Assembly: GCF_003945595.2 (NCBI RefSeq)
Contig: NW_024104331.1
Location: 657,713 to 721,712, forward strand
DNA: 64,000 bases
Reading direction: 5' to 3'
From: Pipra filicauda
Taxonomy: Eukaryota > Chordata > Aves > Passeriformes > Pipridae
The notes beneath the pieces were generated by a model, which was not told the origin of the DNA, made no database searches, and saw only the letters and a program-made list of their open reading frames with translations. The translations under genes and the position numbers were made by a program. Below, piece by piece: positions 47,473 through 58,300 of this stretch; the first letter of the stretch is position 1; each line of letters starts with the position of its first letter.

Positions 47473-50400
47473 CCCTGCACACTCGGGGGCTCCGGGTTGC
47501 CCCTTTCCCGCAGAGCCGAGCTGGACTCCCACCCGCAGGTCTGGCGAGACAGCAAAGGAGGAGGAGGCGCTGGACTAAGACGCTTTTTCTCTTTGGGGAT
47601 TTTTCCAGCCGGTCAGGGCTCTGCCAGCTCCCGCAGCAGAGGTGAATCAGCATCCCACGGGACACAGGTGGAGTGGGGGATGCCGTGACCCACCCACCCC
47701 TGACACTCACAGGTGCCATCTCATTTTACGCCGATTTTAGCAGGGATAGACCAGGCTGAGGAGGAGATTCCACTGTTCTTATTCTTAACATCAGTCTTCA
47801 GTTGAGCCCTCAAAGCCAACAAGCAGCCCGTCGTCTGCAGCAGCAGGAGAACAGAGTCTGGCCAGTGCTTCCTTTGGGATTCCCACTCCTCTCCCCCCCC
47901 CAACCAGACCCTGGCAGCCTGCAGAGCTCCCTGCCTGGGACAAGGCTGGTGGAGGGGACAAGGCTGGTGACAGTCTTGGCATGAGGGAAACCACGATGCC
48001 TGTCCACACTTGCTCACATTCACATTCCCCCTCTACCTGCCAGCACCCACAGCTGTCCCTGGTGGGGATCCGGGATCGTGGTCCTTCCCAGTGTCTCCTG
48101 TGGAACCAGGATGCATCTGGCCCCCTCTCCTGGCAGCAAGGGCCGGGTCCACAGCCCGTGTTTATTCTTGTTTTCCTCTCACTTGTGGGATAACTGGGAC
48201 AAGAGAGAAAAAAATAACCCAAGATCCACCAGAGGCCCCTCCATGTGGCTCCATCCTTCTCAGCTCATCCCTCCTTCAATCCCAGCTCCTTCCCCATTTT
48301 CCCCCTTTCTCCCGGGGTTTGGGGAAGGCACAGCCAGTTTCCTGCATGTTTCACTCTCATGCAGAGGTGTAAGGGTATGGGAGAAAGACATGGTGAGGAA
48401 TGAGCCCTTGCTTTCTCCAAAACCAATCCCTCAGAAAATAATCCACTACCCTGCACCAGCTTCCCCCTCCAGCCCCTTCCTGGTGGATCAGCAGCCCCAG
48501 AGGCATCTTCCTGTAACTATTTAACTACAGCAGTTGCAGCAGCAACTTCCTCAGCTTACCCCAATTTCTGCCCATCCTCAGTGACTTTCCACCCGTGTGA
48601 CACAGCCACATCCCCGATCGTGGCACTTCCAGGCAGCGTCCCTTTACATCCCAACCTCATCTCCCCCAGTGCCGGTGACACATCCCTGCGTCATATTTCT
48701 GTGTGTGGTGTATTTGTTTTGGGGGCCTGTTGAATGGCAAATGCGAAAGGGAAGGGGACTCCTTCCTGTTCTTTCAGAGCCGGTCGCTGTGCCCTGCTCG
48801 GCTTCAAGGGAATAGCCAGCAAAGCGGCCGCTTTCACAAATAATGGCTTCATTAGATTGAAAGAAGTGGACAGTGACCTCACTGAAATGGACTTTCTGAC
48901 CCCTGCTGACCTCTGGCCCCGGCTCTGACAGCCTGTAAATCTTCCCCCTCGGCACGGCCGGGGCGAGGGCAGAGCTCTGTGGAGCCCAGTGCTGGTGGTG
49001 CTGCCCATGGTCCGGCACCACGGAGCTGCCCGGGGGCTGCCCGGCTCCATCCAGCCCTGAGCCCGGCAGGATGAGGCCCCAGGGATGTGCAAAGCCCCAG
49101 CACGTGGGTCACAGCTTTGGCAGAGATGGGGATTGGTGTCCTCATGGTGCTGCAAACCCCACCAGGTGTCCTGGGGGACTGAAGGGCCATGGAAAATGAT
49201 GTTACGGGGCTGAGGCTTCAGCACCATCTCCCAGCACGGTCACTGTCACCACTCGCCCATTGGGAAGACCCCAACCAGCTGAAAAGCCTCCGAGCCCCTG
49301 CCAGGGAAAACTGATCCCTCTCCCTGCCCATCCCACAGGCACAGCTTTCCTGGCTGCACAGAGACACACAGACCTGCTCTAACCCCCTCTGAGCCCAACT
49401 CCACCTCCCTCCTGTGGGCACAGACTCTTCCTCACAGCCCCCAGTGCCTCCTTCCCCACCCACCCTGGTGACAACCACCCAGCCCTGCCATCCTATCTGC
49501 TGGTGGGGAAACTGAGGCACAAGGGGGTATCTGTGACCAGTGAGTGCCTGTACAATGGGAACCCATGCCAAGCACTCCACCCCACTGGCACAGCCCCAGT
49601 GCTGGCAGAGAGCCCCTCGCATCCCAGTGCCACCCACCTCCCTCCTCCCCATCCTTCCACGCTCGCTGCTGACCTTTGGCTACAAAGCAATCAATAATGG
49701 AGGCCACGGTGCTGCTCCTTCCCCTCAGTGGCCCCCTGTGCTCCCCTGCTCTCCCTGTGCCTCTAACAAGCCCGGCTGGGATTGAGGGATGCTCTGACAC
49801 CTCCCAGCACTGGGATCACAGGGATGGGGCACACTGACACAAGTGTGTTCCCAAGGATGCTCTAACCAGGCACCACCTTTCCCACACCTCAGAAATACTC
49901 CCCTGGGGCTCCTTTCTGGCTGCAGGGGGTCGGTGGGTGCCCCACAGCTCTGGGTTTGGGGCACTGGGCTCCCCACAGTTGGGATGGAACATCCTGCTGC
50001 CATCCCAAATGGGACTCACCAGGGCACTAACCCTGGCAAGGGAAGGGTGAGGAGCATGCCTGAGGGGTGCCCTGTGGGGTGCTGCCTGGTGCCAGGCTTC
50101 CCCCAGCTTCCTGCCTTTCCATAGGAAAAAGGTGGGTAGGGAAAATCCTGTCCCCTGGCCTGGAGCGATGGGTCGTGCCCAAATTCGGCAGCTCCCTTCT
50201 GTAAAAGCCCTCGGCAGCAGCTGATTGATCGGCTGCAGAGCGGGGATTGATCAGGATTTCAGCCCATACATATTCCTGCTCCCTGATAAAGGGGAATCGA
50301 TAGCTGAAAGATATTCCCCTAAGGCAGCAGATCCCCACAGACCAGGGCTTGCAAGCCTCCCCTCGCCCCCTCAGTCCCCCCACCCCAGTTCAGACCTTGC

Positions 50401-50809
50401 TCCCCCCGACAGCAAACCAGGCAGTGGGGGAGAAAATTGCTGTGAGGGATCTGGGGAGGGGGAGGCACAGCAGGAGCCTCTGCTCCCGTCGCTGGTTCTT
50501 ACCTCCCAAAGCACTGGCCTGTCCTGCCTCTTCCTCCTCTCACCGCTGGTTTTCCTCCTTCTTGGGGTGCTTGGGACACACCAAGCACCCCCCAAAGCCC
50601 AGTGCAGCCGAGCTGGCTGGTACATCCACAGTCATCACCTCTAAAGACCAGCACGGCCCTGGCTCAGCCCCTCCCCAGAGCTGGAAACTCGTTGCAGGTG
50701 TGGCCACAGCTGCACCTTTGGGGTGCTTGTCCCCTGGGAATGGGGTACAGGCACCCACGTTCACCCGGGGGAGGGGGCTCTGCCTGCAGGTGACACAGCC
50801 TGTGGGGGT

Positions 50810-50890
50810 TTCCTTTTCCTTTTCCTCCTCCTCCTCCTTCTCCTCCTTCCCCTTCTCCCTCCCACTGCTACCTTCTCATTTCCCCCTGTC
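50810..50890. repeat. Polypyrimidine tract (TTTTCC/CCT repeats)
   Basis: Pure C/T sequence beginning 'tttccttttccttttcctcc', then CCT triplets. Confidence 0.88.
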
Positions 50891-53800
50891 TGGAGGGAGG
50901 GTGACAGCAGAACCCCCCTGCAGCCCCCTGGTGCTCTGGGGCTCCCCCTGGCCCTGTTTTCCCCGCTCCGGGCGTTGCGGCTGAGCCCGTCCCCCGCCCC
51001 GCTCAGCGTGCCCCGGACCGTGTCCCTCCCTTTGCACACAGTGACTCAAAGCCCAGGCTCGCCCCAGTGTCCCTCCAGTTGCCCCAGTGCCTGGGGAACT
51101 GGTTTGCTGCGGGGAGGACCCTCCCCGGCGCTGACTAAACCCTCCCCGGTGGTGCAAAGGGACGTGGAAGGGAGATCCCGCTCCCCGCAGTCAGCTGGCT
51201 CGGCTGGTTTGGCACGTACACATGCTTACACACGCTTATACATGCTAAATACACATATGCACACACAGTAACAAACACACTAACACACCGCAGCCCGTCC
51301 TGGGGCCGCCGGGACCCCCCCTTGCTGCTCCTCACGGGATCCCACACGGAGGGATGCAGGGGCCTGATCCTGCTCATGTGCTGGAGCCACGAGGATGGGC
51401 AGCCAGTCCCCTCACGGGTGCTCAGCCACTCTTGGGGTCCCCACGAAGGGCACTGGAGGGGGCCCAGGGCTCTGCCAAAACCCGGTGGAGCGAGGTCGGC
51501 TCCGCCTCAGTGTCCCCAGCACGTGAGCGGTGGCACCCGGAGCTGGGTGGCCCCGGGCGACCCAACCGGAGCTGAACTGTGGCCACCTGCGCCGGGCTGG
51601 CGGTGGCCAGGGAGGCTCCTGGGCTGGGCCGGCAGCCGGGAGTGGTGGCCCCGGGGTGAGGCTGGCACCGCAGCGGGCTCCCGCGGGGCTGGGGAGGAGA
51701 GGGAGGGCAGGGAGAGGATGCAGGGCGGGTGTCGGCTCTGCTGCGCTCCGAGCCCTGCCGGGACAGGGCTCTGCGCCCCGGGGTCAGGTCTCCTGTGGTG
51801 GCCCAGGGCTACTGTGACCTCCGTGCCACCCCCAAGCCAGTGTGAAGTCCCTCGAGAGCCCCAGCTCCCTGAGACCTGGGAGACCTCCCTGCATTAGGAG
51901 CCTCCCAGGAACGTCCTGCGGTGCTGGGGGCTCCACGTGGGACCCCCACGATTGATCCGGGTGCAATCACAGCCCTGAGGAGCCCCAGCCCCTCACCACA
52001 GTGTGTTGGGACCCTGCCAGCCCCATGGCCCGAGCGATGGTGGGGCCACCGTGATGGCTGGAGATGCAGTGACAAAGCTGGTCACTGAGGTCCCCTCTGA
52101 GGGACCATCGCCCTCGCCGAAGTGGGTGGCGGGACAGAGGTCCGGGGGGCCCAGAGCCACCCAGGCTGGCTGTGCTCCCTCCCGGCGCTGCTGAGTCGGA
52201 GGAAACAGAGGAGCTGGGTGCTGGGAACCAGCCTGACCGGCTCCCCGGCTGTCAGCACCTGAGGAATGCCAAACCTCCGCTGCGCCAGGGCTGGGTGCTC
52301 AGGGCTGGGTGCTCAGGGTGACTCTGCCGGTCCGCCCAGCTGTGGGGTGTGCAGGGAGCAGCACCCGATCCCGCTCGGCACGGCACGGCACGGCACAGCA
52401 CCCCGCTTGCCACGGCGGGACCCTCGGTCGGCAGGTACAGGGGGCTGCGGGGTGGGGGGCCCCCGGGCAAAGGCGCTGCCTGGGCTGGCCCCATTTGCGT
52501 GGGTGCTGGCAGGGAGGGGGGTTCCGCGCTTCTCGGAGAGGAGGGCACCGGTTCTCCCGTCCCGCTGCCAACCGCAAGGGCTGCTCCGGTCCTTGGACCT
52601 GTGCCCCGGTTTGGCAGGCGCTGGGATGGGTCCCTCCTCCCCTGCCGGGATTACCACTGGCCAGGGAGGAGGGATGGGGCCGGGAGGTGGGGGCTGAGCC
52701 CAGCTCGGCTCCTCTCACCTTTAGTCCCTGACTATGGGGGGCTGCCGGGGTTGTAATCCTGCTCCTGCCACCAAAGTGCGTTCCAGGAGGCAACGGAGTG
52801 AGCTGGGGCTCCTCCGCCTCTGGTGACCTCACGACCTGGGCTGAGGGGACAGCGGGGCTCCCCTGTCACCTCTGTCCCCCTCCTCCGTGTGGCACATGGC
52901 TGCCCGTGACACGGCTCAGCTGGGGGAGGCAGGGGCAGCGAGGGGAGACGGTGGTTCCCTGCCCTCCCCGTGAACCTCAGCCCGTGCAGCAGCCACCCAA
53001 CCCGTATCCCTGATTCTCCTGAAGGCGGCAGGTCCGCTCTCACCCCGCGGTGACAGGGCTCAGCCCAACGTGGCCGGAGGCTCGGCTTAATCCACGGTCA
53101 CCGGCTCAAAGGCAGCAGCAGCTGCCGCCCTCAGCCCCCCCGTCTCTTCTGAATATTAAACGGCACCTCGTGCCTTTGACTTGGGTGCTGGGAGACCTGG
53201 GATGGGTGCTGGGAGACCCTTTGGGATGACAGGAGGCAGTAAACGAGCTCAGCAGGTTGGCTTGGCTTGGCCAGGGGGGATTAATTAGCTGTGCCAGGTG
53301 CCCCGGTGTGGCAACACCACTGGATCCAGTGTGGCATGTCCGGGCGGGCAGGGATGGCCGGCAGGAGCAGCTGGGAAACCACAGGGTCTTGTCCTCATGT
53401 CCTTCTGCCCTCCTGTCCTCATGTCCCTCATGACCCATTACTGCAGTAGGAATTATTTTAGCAGAAAATGGGGTGCTGGGGCAGAGCAGGGCTCTGGGTG
53501 ACCTCCTTTCCCAGGGCCCGTGGGACATTGAGTGGCCCAGGGTGGCACCAGGTGCAGGGCTGGGATGGGAATGACAGACCTGGAGTTCTTGGGAAAGACA
53601 GACCTGGAAATCTTTGGAAATCCAGCTCCAGGTGAGAGGCAGGATGCTGAGTCAGCAGCTCCTGCCTTCCCCCAGCACCCTGGTGCTGCACAGAGACGGT
53701 GTTGCTGTCCCGGTGCCATCCTGGGGCCACGGGCATGGCAGATGTTCCTCTCCACTGCCAGTACACCCAATCCCTCTTCCACTGGTGAATGCCATGACCC

Positions 53801-55304
53801 TGGGGATCCAGCTGTGGTCCTGGGGATCCAGCTGTGGCTTTGCCCACACAGATATGTGGCCCCACCCAGGCTGGTCCCAGCCTCGAGCGGTGCTGGCTGT
53901 CCCAGACAAGGTCTCATCACCTTCCGGAAAAATGACACAAACTCTTCCTATCTGTACTGGAAAGACCTGCCAGGCCGGGGAGAGCAGGATTTGGAGGGCG
54001 CGTGGCGGGCTGGCAGAAGGGGCAGGCAGCTGCCTGCACCCAGCACTTCCCTGCCTGCTCCCAGCCCTCCAATCCCCTTAGGGACTGGGAAAGCCCAACC
54101 TGCCACCATTGGATGGATCCCATCCAGCTGGTGCAGGATAAGGCCCTCTCCAGAGGTGTCCCCCACGGAAACCTGCCCTGGAGCTGTGCAGGGAGGTGTC
54201 CCCATTCCCAGATGGGGACCTCAATTGCAGCCTGTCCTTGGGTTGACCCCAAAGCCTCATCCCTGCCACTGTCCCTGTAGCTGGGTGGTGACACCCAACA
54301 GCTCCTAATTGGGAGATGCTGGGATGTGGATGCACTTCCAGCTCCCTCCCCAGCACCTGCTGTGTCAGCTGCTTCCCAATCCCAAACCCAGCAATAAAAC
54401 CCTTCTGGGTCAGGGACGCAGCCACAGCGAAGCCTCCACCAGCATCCTCCTGAGCTGAGGTGGCACAGGTGTCCCTGTCCCCTGCCCTGCGCCCCAGGGA
54501 CCACAGCAATGCCCACCCTGCAGCACCCATACCAGGGTGTGGAGCTGGGTGCCGGGGACCAGCCTGGATCAGTGGGTGAGGGCTGGGTGGTCATCCCAGC
54601 TCGTTTCCTCGTGCCGATGGGGCTGCTGGTGGAGCCATCTCACCTTGGCCACACAGCCACAGGGAAAGGCCAAGGGATGATGCTGCTCAGGTCTCCACCT
54701 CTGCCTGAGAATCCTGCGGCTGCTCCATCCCTGCTCTCGATCCCAGCCAGGCCCTTTGCCCCACGGAGCGGCTTCCCTGTTGTTTTTTGGGCTTGTTTGT
54801 TTGCTGCATTTGCTGACTCGGCGCAGCCCTGCTGCCCGCCTGACTCATCCCTCAGCTTGGGGCACGGCACAGCTCGGGGCATGGCCCGGCCTGGCTGCAT
54901 CCTGCACACTCACCTGCGCCGTGCCGGGCTCTGCCAGAGCCCACCGTGACACAGAGCAGAGCTCCCACCATCCCTCCTGGACACAGCAGCGTTGGCACGG
55001 GCAGGCAGAGGGACACACAGTGCCCTGCACATGCCAGGATGGGTGACCTGAGCACCCCAAGATGCCCCAAATGTGCTCATGGGACCCCCCCCAAAGTGTC
55101 CTAAAGGATCAGAGGGAGGTCTATGGGGTTCGAGGGTCCGGTTTGGGGTCCAGGGCTGGTCCCCGCGGGGTGGTTCTGCTCAGCTCTCCCAGGGTCTCCT
55201 TCTGTCCCTGCAGCTCCACCAGCCCCGGCGTGGCAGCCGCGGGGGCTGAGCCCGGCAGTGCGGGGTGTTACAGGGCCACGGCATTCCCTCTCCAGCCCCC
55301 CCGC

Positions 55305-58300
55305 ATGGATCCACCGTTCCGGCACACCAAGAGCAGGGGCTTCGTCTCCAGCGCGGAGCTGAGCATGAAGCAGGCGGCCGGTGCTCCGGGGCCCGAGGGC
55401 AGGTCCCGCTTCCAGAAGGTCTCGCTGGTGTCGCGGCGGCTGGAGAGCACAGGGAGCTCCCGGGGCCGGGAGGGGAGTCCCTCCCGCGTGTCCCTCCTGC
55501 TGCAGGCCTGGGAGAGGGAGATCGTGGAGAAGACGGGGTCCAGCCCCGCCACCGTGACCCACCGGGAACACTCGTCCTCTGTCAACCTCCTCAAGGACTT
55601 CACCGCGCACGGCCCCATCTTCTCCCAAGTGTATTCCCCGGCGCAGAAGCCCCGGCGGCAGGACGAGAGGGGGAAGGCGGGGGCTGGCGGTGATGTCACC
55701 CCCTCTGCGGTGGGGTCCCCCCGCGAGGTGCCCGTGCACAGGGAGAGCTACGTGCACGGCACCCTCCTGCCCACCCGCCCCACGGGGGGACCCGCGGGGG
55801 GACCCGGGGACGGTCCCGGTGTCCCGTGCGCGGCCAAGCCCGGCTGCGTCCCCGCCCTGCCCCGGGCCAGGCAGGTCACGGTGCTGCGGACGGGCAGGGA
55901 CACAGCGGGGGCCGAGCCACGGGAAACCCCAAATGGGACACACGACGCTGCCGGTGCCACGACGGCCCCGCCACAGCGGGAGAGTCCCAGGCAGGACGGC
56001 AGTGGCTCCGCTGGGGCTGCAGAGGGCGGCGAGAGCTCGCCGGGCACCGCAGAGGCCACCGGGCTGCCGGCTGAGGTATGCCCTGGGGAGAAGGACTCGC
56101 CGCAAGCCGAAGCCACGCCGGTGAACGCAACCCCGGGAGACGGCGACAGGCCTGGGGACCCACAAACCAGTATAACCAGCTCCCCGCAGTGTCCCTCGGC
56201 TGACGCCGGTGGCCAGGCTGATCCGGCTGGTGCAAGAGAGGGAAGCGTGGCAGACGTGGATGGCACCATTCCAGCCACGCCACCGAGGACAGAGAGCCCC
56301 CCGGGAGCTGACTGCGACCCTAAAAGCCCCTCCTCGGAGGTGAGCGATGGTCCAGAGCCTTCATCCCAAACACCAGCACCAACAAAGGCTGAGACTGAGC
56401 TGGATGGGGATGACACGATGCGAGACCCCCAGAGCACAGCCCAAGAGCCTGAGAACACCCCAGAGCCCCCCACCGAGCCCCCAGCCCCTGATCCCCCAGC
56501 TGAGAGCCCCCCGGACATGACCGAGGAGGACCCCGAGCTGCTGGTGGACATGGAGATCTTCGTGGACACGCTCCGCAACATGGAGCCCTCGGAGATGAGG
56601 AAGTCCCCCAAGGCCCCCCGGCAGCCCCGGCCGTCGGCGCTGGGCCGCTGTGCAGCTCTGCCCCCCATCCACGAGGACCGTGTGGACCCCCGAGCCCCCG
56701 TGTCCCTGCCCCAGGCCCTGCGGGAGCTGCTGGCGCGGGGCCCGGCGGGGCGGCCGGAGGAGACCCCCAAGGAAGAGGAGGAGATTGAGAACCCCTACCT
56801 GACACCCGAGGAACGGGCACCGGCCAGGACCCTCCATGGGCTGCCCAGGGACAGGGTGGCTGGCGATGGCTGGGTGGAGGGGGGCTCCTTCCTGGGGATG
56901 CTGGGAGGGGTGGGAGCAGATGAAAAAGCCAAACTGATGTCTGGGGGCTCGGCTGAGCAGAGCGTGCTCTTCCGAGGGAATGTCCTCAAGGGCATGGCGC
57001 TGCTCTCCCACTTTTTGGAGCACCGGGCAGCTGGAGCTGATGAGGGCAAGCCCTACTCACGCCTGGACAACAGTGTGCTCTACAGCCGCTTCGTGTCCCC
57101 CAGCACCGCCCTGCTCGAGCTGCCTGACAGGGACGGGGCCACGGGCCCGTCCGCACTTGGGGACCACAATGGACTGGGCCCTGGTGGCCACTCCAGCCCT
57201 GAGATGGCCATGCTGGAAGCCCTGAGTTCTGGCTCCATCCCTCCTGTCACTGAAGAGCCAGAGAGCACCATGGCCCTGTGTCCCGACGATGTCCTGGTGA
57301 GAGAATCCCACAACACAGTGCCCGGGGGGGATACTCTGCCCTCCTGGGCACATGGGGAAGGTCATGGGGGCTGAACCCTGGAGCATCCTTCCCTGCTCCC
57401 AACATATGGCTTCCCATCAGAGAGGCCATGGGTACTGAGTGCTGGGATGGGTGATGGGAAAGGTGGTGGGAGGATTCCGGGATGGGAAATGGGAGGATTA
57501 GCAGATGGGTGAAGGGAGGATATCATCACAAATGACAGGAGGCTATGAGGTCAAGCGATGGGAGGGTGCCACCATGGCTGCTGGGAGGGTCCCGGGAGGG
57601 TGACAGGAGGGTCCAGGGCAGGCAGGAGGCTGATCCCCAGCAGTGCAGGAATGCTCGAGGTGTGGCTGCTCGGGGCGGTGGGAGGGTTTGGCAGACGCCA
57701 GACGCGAGGCTGCGGCTCCGGCTTCCTCGGGCTGCAGGGAGATGGCTGGTGCAGCCCATGTCCCTCCACGCTCCTCACATGCCTGTCCCCTGGGGTCTTC
57801 ACAGCAGGAGGACAAGGAGGGCTTTGAGAAGATCAACACAAGACCTGGCAAGGTACAGGGAGGGCGGTGGGGCCGGGCTGGGCTGGCTGAACGGGGCATG
57901 GCATGGCACTTCTCCTCTGTGTCACCCCTTCCCAGATCATCCTCTACTCCGACGCCGGCTTTGCGGGACAGAAACGGGAGATCTGGGGCGACATCCCCGA
58001 CGCCACATCCTGGGAGCTCTCACACACCATCTCCATCCGTGTCATCCGAGGCGGGTAGGGGACAGCAGCAGGGCGAGGACACACCGAGAGGATACAGAGG
58101 GAGGGCTGGGCTGGGACTTGTGCGCTCCCTGTGCCGGGGATGTCGGCCAGGTCCCAGCCTGGGGTTCAGGAGTGACCGTCCTGCCGGTGCTAATTACCGC
58201 GGCTGCGATCCAGCACCGCGGCGGTGGCAGGACGTCCCCACCCACACTCTGCCCCGAGGCTCCCTCCCGGTGGCCACAGGGCTGTGGGTAAAGCAGGGTT

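Larger units (their letters stand above)
46222..55300. other. Gene-poor interval between LIN28A and CRYBG2 (head-to-head)
   Basis: No coding exon could be supported. The two flanking genes point away from each other, so promoters and enhancers are expected. Notable contents are polypyrimidine repeats at 47,386-47,472 and 50,810-50,890, an AC-rich purine/pyrimidine-alternating patch near 51,215-51,290, and two unusually ordered single-copy stretches (48,740-48,930 and 50,165-50,330) with clustered transcription-factor-like motifs. Mammals carry the C2H2 zinc-finger gene ZNF683 here; no C2H2 repeat is visible in any frame. Confidence 0.6.

Noticed and set aside
46768..47688. 306-codon open frame upstream of LIN28A
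   Set aside because: It spans CpG-island sequence and the CCT repeat; Pro/Arg/Leu-rich with no homology that I recognise. I also checked the frames here for C2H2 fingers and found none.
55101..56165. 354-codon open frame antisense to the first CRYBG2 exon
   Set aside because: A shadow of the real CRYBG2 frame in GC-rich sequence, with no recognisable motif.
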